From Desulforhopalus sp. IMCC35007 (GTDB lineage: Bacteria > Desulfobacterota > Desulfobulbia > Desulfobulbales > Desulfocapsaceae), in the NCBI RefSeq assembly GCF_005116575.1, contig NZ_SWCN01000033.1:1-41330 (forward strand): a stretch of DNA of 41,330 nucleotides, in the 5' to 3' direction. How positions within the stretch are numbered: the first letter of the stretch is position 1; each line of letters starts with the position of its first letter. Both the position numbers and the translations under genes were made by a program. Shown one piece after another: positions 33,459 through 41,330 of this stretch. A model generated the notes under the pieces. It was not told where the DNA came from. It saw nothing but the letters and a program-made list of their open reading frames with translations, and did no database searches.

Positions 33459-34343
33459 TCACCTTGCCCGAAAAGGAATCTGACAATAGGAGATGCCCTC
33501 GCGCGGCTGAATGCCATGTTTGGACAAATACATCGTCATTGAGTTCATTGAAATGGTGATGTTTGGGGTCGGTCCTAAAAAAATATGCTCAATGGTAATA
33601 GTTGAGTTCCCCGCTGGTGCAAGGTTAAACTCAATATAAGGCACCAGCATGGAGGCACCCTCACGGAAAAGAACCGCCGCATTGACATAGTCGGTAATCA
33701 CCGGTGATACGACCCGCCACTCCTCCTCTTCCCTGAACGACGGATGTTTCAAAATAGCTGCAATACGAAGGAGATCACTCTCTATCATGTGAAAAATAGG
33801 GTGATAGGCGTTATCATTTTGGGGATCTCTACTGTCAAGATCTTTGGGATGCTCTTCGGCCAGAGCCTCAACGGCATCGATAACCTGACAAATCAATTGC
33901 TGCTGGGCTTCACAACTGTAAATACATTTACCAATCTGGAACGACTGTTGGGTTGCGCACTGCAGAATATAGTCGGGATCAAAGCCGAGACTTACCCCTT
34001 TGCCGAGTCTGCTGTAGCCACGCCACTGGCTCAAAAGGTTACCATTTGAGCGAAAGGATGATGCAAAAAGCATATGGCCGTTGGTGATTCGGTGGATAAC
34101 CCAGTCAAGAAACTGATTAAGGAGGTTGGGCTTTGGGTGACCAGCGGCTATCCTCTGGGTAATTTCTGTACGAATAAGATCTGCCGTGTGCTTGAGTTCG
34201 GCTGAATCGTTCATATAGCGGATATCACTTGCCCAGAGCGCATTACTGTCAACAATACCCAACAGCCCAGTAAAACCTGTGTAGTGATACAGTCGCTCCT
34301 GTGGAATATCCGAGTAGAGTCTTGAGGTTATATCTTTTATCAT
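33459..34343 (-). CDS. DUF2971 domain protein
   Basis: The 294-residue protein fits DUF2971: LYHYTGFTGLLGIVDS near the start, LWASDIRYMNDSAELKH, FASSFRSNGNLLSQWRGY, GVSLGFDP, then EEEEWRVVSP and IFLGP toward the end. There is no signal peptide or membrane segment. The family's role is not well defined; members are often met in mobile or defence-type gene neighbourhoods. Here it follows an SDR gene by 49 bases on the same strand, and the type I restriction locus is about 4 kb away, with unrelated genes between. Confidence 0.8.
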   Translation of the reverse strand: MIKDITSRLYSDIPQERLYHYTGFTGLLGIVDSNALWASDIRYMNDSAELKHTADLIRTEITQRIAAGHPKPNLLNQFLDWVIHRITNGHMLFASSFRSNGNLLSQWRGYSRLGKGVSLGFDPDYILQCATQQSFQIGKCIYSCEAQQQLICQVIDAVEALAEEHPKDLDSRDPQNDNAYHPIFHMIESDLLRIAAILKHPSFREEEEWRVVSPVITDYVNAAVLFREGASMLVPYIEFNLAPAGNSTITIEHIFLGPTPNITISMNSMTMYLSKHGIQPREGISYCQIPFRAR

Positions 34344-34392
34344 CAGAAAGTTACGATACGTTATTTTTATATTTAGGCTGCGCCTGCGGCTG

Positions 34393-35022
34393 TTAATACG
34401 TCAGCAACGGGGTCTTACCGAATTGTGTCGGGTTATCCAGTTGCTCTACAATAAAATGAGCAACATCCAAACGGGATATTCTTTTGGACACCACGCCTGT
34501 TAAATCGTTATAGACGTGATATTTTCCCGTTCTTTTGCCATTGGTCAGACCGGCGGGGCGAACTATCATCCAATCAAGACCGCTGGCCTTTATGAGTTCC
34601 TCCTCCCGGTCTTTGTCAGCATAAATACTTTTCAAAAAAAGAGGTTTAAAAATCCTGTCATAGAGAAAACCCCCATGCCCTTTGGAATCCCCCGCACCAA
34701 TCCCGGTTACCGCTATAAGTTTCTGCCCAGGGTTTTTCCTTACGACGGCCAGTATATTGTGCGCTGCTTTTGAAAATAAATCGACCGGCTTAAAAGTAAT
34801 GGGCACCCCAATACACGAACAAATAACATCCTGTCCTTTTGCCGCAGCCTCAACTGCTGCCAGATCCAGAACATCCCCTTGAACCACCTGAAGTCCCGAA
34901 TGATCGAGTGTTATTTTTTCGGGTGTTCGGGCAAGAACGGTCACATCATGGTGCTTTTCCAGGGCGGTTTCCAGCAGTGCTTTTCCAATTCCTCGGGTTG
35001 CTCCAATAATAAGAATTTTCAT
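34393..35022 (-). CDS. NAD(P)-binding atypical short-chain dehydrogenase
   Basis: The 209-residue protein has a Rossmann start (MKILIIGATRGIGKALLE) and the atypical SDR pattern: VVQGDVLD, ICSCIGVP, AVTGIGAGDSKG and the late WMIVRPAGLTNG. It lacks the classical YxxxK catalytic pair in its usual place, like NmrA/BVR-B-type proteins, which bind NAD(P) and act as reductases or redox sensors. A good ribosome site (AGAGGAAAGG) precedes the ATG. The DUF2971 gene follows closely. Confidence 0.85.
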   Translation of the reverse strand: MKILIIGATRGIGKALLETALEKHHDVTVLARTPEKITLDHSGLQVVQGDVLDLAAVEAAAKGQDVICSCIGVPITFKPVDLFSKAAHNILAVVRKNPGQKLIAVTGIGAGDSKGHGGFLYDRIFKPLFLKSIYADKDREEELIKASGLDWMIVRPAGLTNGKRTGKYHVYNDLTGVVSKRISRLDVAHFIVEQLDNPTQFGKTPLLTY

Positions 35023-35593
35023 GCCTTTCCTCTTTCACATTGTTTTTAATACACAAGGACAAATTAAACTCGATGTTTGTCGACGTTACTTCTTATCTAC
35101 ACGGGTCTGCACAAAAATCTGGGTAAGTCTTATGACAACAGATTTTGCCATGATTCTTATCCCAGGCAAACCATAATCCTGAATACCACCAAAACAATGG
35201 AGTAAAAAATTACCCTGATGGTCAATATTTCAGAAACACATAGTCCACAGATAATACGCTCTATTGCCTCTTTAAACCTCATATCATATGTGATGAACAC
35301 CATTACAGCGACAAACATAGGCATTTTGTTCAGAAAAATTTTCCCCATCCTGCCGTCACAGTGGTATATTGTTATGAGTACAGTGTAAGATCAAGTACGA
35401 CAATATTGTTGAGGCTCCCTGAGACGAGATGCTAGCCTGATTTCCTACCGTCGCCTTGGGTTGACAAAGAAATCAATAACGTTTCTGGTTGACATCACCG
35501 TCCTGAAAGCCGACTCTGTGTTTAGAATTTTACGTTTAAGAGACTAAATGGTACTGCTTTGTTATTCTGACAAACTCTGAGAAGGTTCCAACT
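35023..35593. other. Intergenic region before the Sel1 gene
   Basis: These 571 bases contain the weak candidate gene at 35157-35348. They also contain an unexplained plus-strand frame ending at about 35547 (translation includes YRRLGLTKKSITFLVD), which has no start codon of its own and may be the tail of a decayed gene. No terminator or repeat stands out. Confidence 0.35.
35157..35348 (-). CDS. Possible small membrane protein
   Basis: A 63-codon frame would encode two hydrophobic stretches (MPMFVAVMVFITYD and ILTIRVIFYSIVLVVFRIMV) separated by a Cys-containing loop. GGCAGG directly before the ATG is a poor ribosome site. I recognise no family; it may be chance or a gene remnant. Confidence 0.2.
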   Translation of the reverse strand: MGKIFLNKMPMFVAVMVFITYDMRFKEAIERIICGLCVSEILTIRVIFYSIVLVVFRIMVCLG

Positions 35594-36250
35594 ATGCATA
35601 AACGAGCATCTTTTCTTATCACGCTTTTTGGATTGTCGCTGTTTGTACAACCAGCAACAGCTCTTGAGTTAACATTTGACCAACTCAAAAAAATCGCCGA
35701 ACAAGGACATCCCGTTGCCCAGTACAAAATGGGTAAGATTTTTTTTAACGGGAACGGTGTGGCCAAAAACGACAATGATGCCCTCATCTGGTATCAAAAA
35801 GCCGCAGAACAGGGTTATATTTTCGCCCAATACACCCTCGGTGTGATCTATCAGACCGGAAACGGTGCAACTAAAGATTACGCTAAAGCTTATAACTGGT
35901 ACAAAAAGGCTGCCGATCAGGGCTATGCCGGAGCCCAGAACAAGTTGGGAATAATGTATGAAAATGGTCAGGGTGTCACTCAAGATTATCAGCAAGCCAT
36001 TAAACTCTATAGCCAGGCGGCTGAAAATGGCTACGCAGGTGCGCAATACAACCTGGCTTTAGTGTATTACAACGGCCTTGGTGTCCCCCAGGACTATGTC
36101 AAAGCGTATATCTGGTGTGCTATGGCAGCGGACAATGGACACTCTGCCGGGAAAAATTACCTAACCCTGATTACGTCCAACATGAAATCCAACGAACTAA
36201 AAAACGCGCAAAAACAGCGATTAGCACTCAACAAGGCTACAACGCCCTGA
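35594..36250 (+). CDS. Exported Sel1-repeat protein
   Basis: The 218-residue protein has a signal peptide (cut near ATA, residue 22) and four Sel1-like repeats of 36 residues (for example GHPVAQYKMGKIFFNGNGV, with each unit carrying A-x-x-W-Y-x-K-A-A), which fold as a helical solenoid for protein-protein contacts. It probably works in the periplasm. An AGAAGG ribosome site precedes the ATG. Such proteins act as adaptors in envelope signalling or stress; the partner here is unknown. Confidence 0.88.
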   Translation: MHKRASFLITLFGLSLFVQPATALELTFDQLKKIAEQGHPVAQYKMGKIFFNGNGVAKNDNDALIWYQKAAEQGYIFAQYTLGVIYQTGNGATKDYAKAYNWYKKAADQGYAGAQNKLGIMYENGQGVTQDYQQAIKLYSQAAENGYAGAQYNLALVYYNGLGVPQDYVKAYIWCAMAADNGHSAGKNYLTLITSNMKSNELKNAQKQRLALNKATTP

Positions 36251-36680
36251 AAATGCTATCTTTCTGCAGAGACCGTTTTTTAGAAAAAAATACACATAAT
36301 TCCTGTATGTTACTCAACATAAAACAACTTATTTGGCCACTGAAAAATAAATTACACGAACTTAAGTATATCCACTTGATCCTGGATAAATAAATGAATA
36401 ACCTATCACTTTAATGATTTAGTTATTTTTTTTTTTGAATAGCTGATTTGAAGTTTTTCTCCGCACTTAGTATTGTGGTGCTGTTCTTGAATTGTTAGCA
36501 GTAATTTGAGGAATGGAAATATTTCGACAGTTATTTCATTTAAAACATGGAGGAGGGCAAGCAGAACTTAAGTGAATGAATTTCGTAAGTGATTGGCTGG
36601 GAAACGAGTCTGTTTGAGTGCGCTGTGCACTCCAGAAAAATGTAAAATTATTGAGTATTAAAAAGTAAGGAGAAATTTAG
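36251..36680. other. Intergenic region between Sel1 and OmpA-family genes
   Basis: This 430-base AT-rich leader region has a T-run of about 12 near 36425 and a small hairpin, GAGTGC-gctgt-GCACTC at 36616-36632, about 50 bases before the OmpA-family start. No gene is supported. Confidence 0.4.
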
Positions 36681-37625
36681 ATGAAGAAAAGTATAAGTAT
36701 GCTGGTGTTCAGTGTAGCTACACTTGCTATGTGCTTATCCGCCATGGCTATCGAATTGAGCCCCGACGCGACGAATGTCCCATCTGCATATGCAAAAGTT
36801 GCCGATGGAACAATCACCTATAACAACACGACGACGGCCTACGATTCAGATACCTTCAATGCAATTCTTGGTGCATACGGTTTGACCCTTGCTCCTGAAG
36901 GAGTTGCAGGAGTACCGACGAGCTACGCAAAAATGGCCGAGGACAAAGTGATGTTTAACCAGAATTCCATCGCATATACTCCTCAAGATTATCACAATAT
37001 CTTTACAGCCTATGGTCTGCAACTGACCCCTGAAGATGCCGCTACCTTGTCAGGTGTAGTCACCTATTGCACAGTTTCTGATGGGAAGATCACCTTTGGA
37101 AATATTTCAACTGCCTACGACAGCAAAGAGCTGAGCACAATCCTTGCTGCCTACAGCCTTCCTGTCATGGAAACCGTAGCCGTTGTTGAAACAGATTGCG
37201 TAGACTCTGATGGTGATGGCGTCTGTGACGATGTCGATGTCTGCCCAGGGACTCCAAAAGGCGTTCAGGTAGACGAAAGAGGCTGCTGGAGTTTGGAGCA
37301 GACTTATCTCTTTGATTTTGACAAATCCGTGGTTAAACCAGTCTTTTACCCAATGCTTGATGAAATTGCCAAGATCCTGAAAGACAACCCTAAAATGACG
37401 ATAGAGCTTGAAGGCCATACCTGCTCCATAGGAACTGAAAAATATAACCAAGGTCTTTCTGAGCGACGTGCCAATGCAATTAAAAAGGCTCTCATCGAAA
37501 GAACCATGATTGAAGCTGATCGTTTAAAAGCGGTTGGATATGGCGAAAGCAAACCAATTATGACAAACAAAACCAAAGAAGGCAGAGCAAAAAACAGAAG
37601 AGTTGATTTAAAACCTGTCTGGTAA
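36681..37625 (+). CDS. OmpA-family outer-membrane protein with three N-terminal repeats
   Basis: The 314-residue protein has a signal peptide (cut near AMA, residue 23), three divergent repeats of about 40 residues (33-73, 78-118, 126-162; pattern AY-K-DG-I-F-N...TAYDS...IL-AYGL), a calcium-binding thrombospondin type-3 segment (DSDGDGVCDDVDVCPGTP, about 175-191) and a C-terminal OmpA peptidoglycan-binding domain (about 205-314). In the OmpA domain the usual GHTD motif reads GHTC (Cys248), while the Arg of SERRAN and NRRVDL are kept. There is no beta-barrel, so it is probably periplasmic or anchored by partners. AAGGAG precedes the ATG, and a terminator follows. Confidence 0.88.
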   Translation: MKKSISMLVFSVATLAMCLSAMAIELSPDATNVPSAYAKVADGTITYNNTTTAYDSDTFNAILGAYGLTLAPEGVAGVPTSYAKMAEDKVMFNQNSIAYTPQDYHNIFTAYGLQLTPEDAATLSGVVTYCTVSDGKITFGNISTAYDSKELSTILAAYSLPVMETVAVVETDCVDSDGDGVCDDVDVCPGTPKGVQVDERGCWSLEQTYLFDFDKSVVKPVFYPMLDEIAKILKDNPKMTIELEGHTCSIGTEKYNQGLSERRANAIKKALIERTMIEADRLKAVGYGESKPIMTNKTKEGRAKNRRVDLKPVW

Positions 37626-37646
37626 TGCAACGCTTGTCGTAGCTGT

Positions 37647-37686
37647 AAAAAAACCTCCTTACGGTTCGCTGTAAGGAGGTTTTTTT
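37647..37686. terminator. Bidirectional terminator after the OmpA-family gene
   Basis: A-run, then ACCTCCTTAC pairing with GTAAGGAGGT around an 8-base loop, then a T-run. It works on the plus strand for the OmpA-family gene and can stop minus-strand transcripts from the restriction locus. Confidence 0.9.
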
Positions 37687-38027
37687 GTGTTCTTTGAATC
37701 AGGTTCTAGAAACAAGAATATTTATATTTTTCTCCCCTCAAACCGCTAAACACGTATTGGTGTGGCCATTACAACTAACGCCATACGACCTCATTGCCGG
37801 GCGTATTGACACGAAGCGCCACCTCGAATCTATGCCGAAACAGAAGTTTTAAGGGATGTTCAGATGGGAAGATGCCATTCACAAGGGTGATCTTCGGTTA
37901 TAAAATCTACAGGCTGTCTGGTTAGCAGGTTGCGATTGCCACGTTTCCCACTTTTTACTTGTGGACTTTTTACAGAAATAAGTAAAAAATGAATGAAATG
38001 GAATATTCAAGACGAAAGCCCATGGTA
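37687..38027. other. Region between the OmpA terminator and hsdR
   Basis: The 341 bases hold no supported gene. A plus-strand frame from about 37735 to 37852 translates to a segment with PYDLIAGRIDTKRHLES and a stop, without start codon or ribosome site. It may be the end of a lost gene at the edge of the restriction locus. Confidence 0.3.
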
Positions 38028-40904
38028 TCACGCCACCATCTGCTCAACAAAGACCTGTACAAACTCCTTCATCTTCTCAAGTATCCGTTTACCGATAATC
38101 TTGGCCTGTAGCACACTCGGTCTGTTATCAAGGCACTTAAAAATATCATCCCGTAGTGGTTCCTGTTCGCTGTAGATATAGGAATCAATAAGGGCCTGAA
38201 ACTGTTTCCGGTCAAGGTTTTCTTCCTCACAGATCTTCCCAAGGGCCAGCACCTTCTCTTCCTGCCAGAATTTTTCAAACTCATCGGGGATGTCATCAGC
38301 ATCGTCAACCTTGGGCAGGTGCTCATCAATAAACTTTTCTATCAGCTCACGCTTACTGCGCAGCTCTACCTCTCCCGCCAGTAAATCAACGATGGCCTTT
38401 CTCTGTTTCGACCAGTCTTTCGCCTGGGCCTGTTTCAGTTTGGCCAGCAGTTTCAGGATATAGGCGACATTGATCTCATCACGGTGAATAAGCTCCAACT
38501 CAAAATCAACATCGTTGAGTATAGATTCCTTCTCCTTCTGGTGATCACCCTTCGCCTTATCGTAGAGGTCCAGGTACTTTGATTTATAATCCTCAAAAGC
38601 CTGTTCTGTCATAGGCAGGTCAGACCAGGTAAAGTCAGTAAAGGAAGTGAGTATATTCCTGATCCGCATCAGCTCTCTGAAAGCCTGAATAAAGGCCAGC
38701 TCGTCTTCTTCACTCTTGAGGTCATCCACACTCTTCACCGTTGGCACAATGACTAACAGCTTTCCAAAGGCTTCACAGAATTTGCGGACAATATCTTCAT
38801 ACGGAGGCAGCAGTATCTCTTCTTTGGCCTCCTTATTGGAAAAAAGTGCTATCGCTTCATCGGTGGCTTTTTTCAGGTTCCTGAAACAAAGAATATTACC
38901 ATGAGACTTCTGCTCATTTAAAATGCGGTTGGTGCGGGAAAATGCCTGAATGAGACCGTGGTGTTTCAGGCTTTTATCCACATACAGGGTGTTGACCTTT
39001 TTGGCATCAAAGCCGGTAAGAAACATGCCGACCACCAGAAGAATATCCAGCCTGTCCTTCTCGGGATACCCTTCTTTTTCTCTCTCCTTCAAGCGTTTGG
39101 AGATATCTTTGAAATAGTTCTCAAACTGCTGGCTGTCCCTGGTGGAAAAGCTGGTGTTATACATCGTGTTATAATCACCGATAAACTCCTCCAGCTTGTC
39201 ACGGCTATGGCTGGATTTATAGAGGGCTTCAGGTTCAGCAGCGATATGTATTGCATAGTCATCGGCAGGGAGTGAGCCATCGGCATCAGCATCCTCTTCA
39301 TTGCCACCGTAGGTAAAGATGGTAGCAATGCGTAATTCACTTTTATTATTCTCTATTTGCTTCTTAAAGAGGTCATAATAGGTAATAAGGTTAGCGATAC
39401 TGCTCACCGCAAATATGGCCGAATATGCCCTGCTGTGGGTCTTCTGGTCGTGACGCTGGATAATATAATCTACTATCTTTTCCAGTCGTTCAGGGGCATC
39501 CAGAACCTCTCCGGTGTCGATAGCCTCAACATCAATATCTATCTCTGTGTTCCCTGTCTTTTTATATCTCCCCAGGTATTCAACACTAAAGCGGAGCACA
39601 TTCTGGTCACGGATGGCGTCGGTAATGACATATTTATGCAGACACCTGCCAAACAAATCTTTCGTCGTCCGCTTACCCATCTCATTCTTCTGGGCATTAT
39701 CGGCAAAGATAGGTGTTCCGGTAAAACCAAAGAGCTGGAGGTTGGTAAAGAACCCGGTAATCTTTTGGTGCGTTGCACCAAACTGGCTTCTATGACACTC
39801 ATCAAAGATAAAAACCATTTTGGCATCTTTTAAATGGTTCATGCTCTTTGTGTAACGTGCCTTGGTGATGGCGTTATTCAGCTTCTGGATGGTGGTGACA
39901 ATCAACTTGGTGTCATCTGCAAACTGTTTAACCAGTGAGCGGGTGTTGTTGGTTACATCGACACTGTCTTTTTTGAAGCTGTTGAACTCCTTCATCGTCT
40001 GATAATCGAGGTCTTTCCTGTCAACAACAAAGACAACCTTTCGCACCCCGGCCATATCCATAATAATCTGGCTGGCCTTAAAAGACGTGAGGGTCTTGCC
40101 GCTGCCGGTCGTGTGCCAGATATAACCATCCCCTCTATTTTTGGTAACAGAGTCGATGATGGCCTCGGTGGCATAATACTGATAGGGCCGAAGCACCATC
40201 AGGATTTTATGGGTTTCATTGGCCACCACATAGTTGGCTATCATCCTGCCCAGGTGAGTAGTGGTAAGAAAGGATGAGGTAAAGTCTTTCAGGCCGGTGA
40301 TGTTGCGATTGAGTGTATCTGCCCAATAGAAGGTCTGCTTGAAGGATTGACGCCTGTTGTTGGCATAATACTTGGTATTCACACCATTGCTGATGACAAA
40401 TATCTGCACATACTGGAACAGGCCGGTATTAACCCAGAAGGAGTGGCGCTGATAACGGTTTATCTGGTTAAAGGCTTCTTTAAGTTCAAGGCCCCTGCGC
40501 TTGAGTTCAACCTGTACCAGTGGGATGCCATTGATAAGCAGGGTAACATCATAGCGGTTTTTATAGACCCCCTGGACAGTCACCTGATTGGTTACCTGAT
40601 AGAGGTTTTTGGCAGTATCTTCACCATTAAAGAAACGGACGTAAGTGCCGTCACCGTTATCCTTGGTCAGTTGGTAATAGTCACGCAAGGTTTTGGACTT
40701 TTGAAAGACATTACCTTTGGCAAGATGGTTGAGTATGGCTGCAAATTCTTTATCCGAAAAACTGGTGTTGTTGAACTTCTCAAGCTGGCCCTTCAGGTTG
40801 GAGAGAAGGGACACCTCATCGTTGATAGGGATGTTCTCATACCCCTGGTCAGCGAGTTGGCTGATAAGTTCCTGTTCCAGTTTAGCTTCGGATTGAGTGC
40901 TCAT
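38028..40904 (-). CDS. hsdR: Type I restriction enzyme, R subunit
   Basis: HsdR is the motor and nuclease subunit of a type I restriction-modification complex. The 958-residue protein has the nuclease core Asp119...Glu133-x-Lys135 (YDVTLLINGIPLVQVELKR), Walker A HTTGSGKT near residue 260, the DECH motif (IFDECHRSQ), GFTGTP, the helicase VI-like FSRTNRILN and a helical C-terminus for assembly. It looks intact, in the EcoR124-like class. Its ATG overlaps the hsdS stop by four bases. With hsdS broken by the IS, it may lack a working partner unless another specificity subunit exists elsewhere. Confidence 0.94.
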   Translation of the reverse strand: MSTQSEAKLEQELISQLADQGYENIPINDEVSLLSNLKGQLEKFNNTSFSDKEFAAILNHLAKGNVFQKSKTLRDYYQLTKDNGDGTYVRFFNGEDTAKNLYQVTNQVTVQGVYKNRYDVTLLINGIPLVQVELKRRGLELKEAFNQINRYQRHSFWVNTGLFQYVQIFVISNGVNTKYYANNRRQSFKQTFYWADTLNRNITGLKDFTSSFLTTTHLGRMIANYVVANETHKILMVLRPYQYYATEAIIDSVTKNRGDGYIWHTTGSGKTLTSFKASQIIMDMAGVRKVVFVVDRKDLDYQTMKEFNSFKKDSVDVTNNTRSLVKQFADDTKLIVTTIQKLNNAITKARYTKSMNHLKDAKMVFIFDECHRSQFGATHQKITGFFTNLQLFGFTGTPIFADNAQKNEMGKRTTKDLFGRCLHKYVITDAIRDQNVLRFSVEYLGRYKKTGNTEIDIDVEAIDTGEVLDAPERLEKIVDYIIQRHDQKTHSRAYSAIFAVSSIANLITYYDLFKKQIENNKSELRIATIFTYGGNEEDADADGSLPADDYAIHIAAEPEALYKSSHSRDKLEEFIGDYNTMYNTSFSTRDSQQFENYFKDISKRLKEREKEGYPEKDRLDILLVVGMFLTGFDAKKVNTLYVDKSLKHHGLIQAFSRTNRILNEQKSHGNILCFRNLKKATDEAIALFSNKEAKEEILLPPYEDIVRKFCEAFGKLLVIVPTVKSVDDLKSEEDELAFIQAFRELMRIRNILTSFTDFTWSDLPMTEQAFEDYKSKYLDLYDKAKGDHQKEKESILNDVDFELELIHRDEINVAYILKLLAKLKQAQAKDWSKQRKAIVDLLAGEVELRSKRELIEKFIDEHLPKVDDADDIPDEFEKFWQEEKVLALGKICEEENLDRKQFQALIDSYIYSEQEPLRDDIFKCLDNRPSVLQAKIIGKRILEKMKEFVQVFVEQMVA

Positions 40905-41120
40905 ACGAACATTTTCTGCAGCAGACCTTTTTTGAGGTTTTGGGTTTGGGTGAGTTGGGTTTGTACTGTGGTTATTTTGGTGTCTAACTGCAATGAAAAT
41001 TGGCTAATCTCCTTCTGCTCATCATCACAGGGAATTTTGAATTTAATTTTTTTCAACTCATTTATTGACAGTACCACTTGAGATGTACCGACACTATATT
41101 TCCCGATATATCCTTTGTAC
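40901..41120 (-). pseudogene. hsdS: Type I restriction specificity subunit, 3' fragment cut by IS66
   Basis: The remaining 72 codons encode the end of the second target-recognition domain and the last conserved helix: GTSQVVLSINELKKIKFKIP, then DEQKEISQF and a C-terminal LKKGLLQKMFV. This is the standard HsdS C-terminus. The frame is broken at 41121 by the IS66 end, so the first domain and most of the second are separated from this fragment. Its stop overlaps the hsdR start (ATGA), as in an intact hsdS-hsdR operon. No hsdM is in the window; it probably lies beyond the IS. Confidence 0.9.
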
Positions 41121-41330
41121 GTAACTACTCACCCCTATCATTATTCGGTGCTAAATCTTGTTTTGTAAGAGCGATCTGAATAGCAACGAGGGGATTAACT
41201 CCTATGGCCGCCATAGTTTGCAGATAACTTGAGATCCGACAATATGCATGAGCGTATTGTTGCTTCCGAAAGCATCCTGATACTTTCTGCTTCACTTTAG
41301 CCATTCGAAGATCCCTTTCTGCCCTGTTAT
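41121..41330 (-). mobile_element. Right end of an IS66-family element (right copy), inserted in hsdS
   Basis: The element begins with GTAA at 41121 and continues past the window end. Positions 41121-41247 repeat 1-127 in inverted orientation with one difference. GTACAAAG (as read on the minus strand from the junction) should be the 8-base target duplication typical of this family; the other copy would be outside the window. Confidence 0.85.
41125..41330 (-). CDS. IS66-family transposase, C-terminal fragment (partial at window end)
   Basis: The frame is open at the window edge and ends with TAG at 41125-41127. It encodes RAERDLRMAKVKQKVSGCF followed by RKQQYAHAYCRISSYLQTM and the same tail as the left copy. 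ERDLRM-KxKQK-SGCFR is the characteristic C-terminal block of IS66 TnpC transposases. The ATG at 41304 lies inside this block and is not the real start. The catalytic DDE region lies outside the window. Confidence 0.88.
   Translation of the reverse strand, partial: NRAERDLRMAKVKQKVSGCFRKQQYAHAYCRISSYLQTMAAIGVNPLVAIQIALTKQDLAPNNDRGE

Noticed and set aside
40347-41081. Long plus-strand frame opposite hsdR and hsdS
   Set aside because: It is the shadow of the HsdR N-terminus and HsdS C-terminus, both firmly recognised on the minus strand.
1-41330. Composite transposon bounded by inverted IS66 copies
   Set aside because: The interior is mostly core genes (hemB, prfC, thyA, nrdJ, sbcCD), so transposition of the segment as a unit is unlikely; separate insertions or contig ends explain it better.

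Overview
The window looks like a piece of a chromosome from an anaerobic Desulfobacterota bacterium, most likely a sulfate- or sulfur-metabolising member of the Desulfobulbales. This is inferred from gene content: a B12-dependent (class II) ribonucleotide reductase, FmdE, a ferredoxin-nitroreductase fusion, two NifX/NifB-type cofactor-binding proteins with a DUF134 regulator, a DUF4390-NtrY-NtrX-HemB cluster and HDOD-type signalling kinases. No rRNA, tRNA or CRISPR array was seen. Both ends of the window lie in the 3' part of the same IS66-family transposase gene, in inverted orientation. The window is therefore probably a contig or segment bounded by IS copies.

Layout. 1-472: IS66 end, then a gene cut by it and a small remnant of a signalling protein. 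761-5664: sbcD-sbcC, a DNA end-processing nuclease. 5895-10061: an HDOD-histidine kinase followed by a hybrid kinase with receivers at both ends. 10102-12132 (minus): small lipoprotein, rfbC and rfbB for dTDP-sugar synthesis. 12242-13828: prfC, release factor 3. 13967-14807 (minus): DUF134 regulator and NifX-like protein, with a perfect 16-bp palindrome upstream. 15148-20456: DUF4390 protein, ntrY, ntrX and hemB, then a MITE-like element and a strong terminator. 20784-24325 (minus): small unknown protein, VanZ-like protein, SEC-C protein, nrdJ. 24802-26550: ferredoxin-nitroreductase (minus) divergent from fmdE (plus). 26718-27938 (minus): outer-membrane barrel protein with a long leader. 28633-30872: MFS transporter convergent with thyA. 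31097-35022 (minus): periplasmic rhodanese, a His-tailed NifX-like protein, glutathione S-transferase, DUF2971 protein and an atypical SDR. 35594-37625: Sel1-repeat protein and an OmpA-family protein with three N-terminal repeats of an unrecognised kind. 37626-41330: type I restriction subunit hsdR and an hsdS gene cut by the second IS66 copy.

Most of the window is ordinary core genome. The parts that deserve a second look are the IS66-truncated type I restriction locus, the roughly 250-bp MITE-like element behind hemB, the operator-like palindrome before the NifX-like gene, the repeat domain in the OmpA-family protein, a structured leader before the barrel protein, and the two-kinase signalling pair with no visible output domain. 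I did not find a clear multi-gene system that I would call new; the candidates are listed with their limits.
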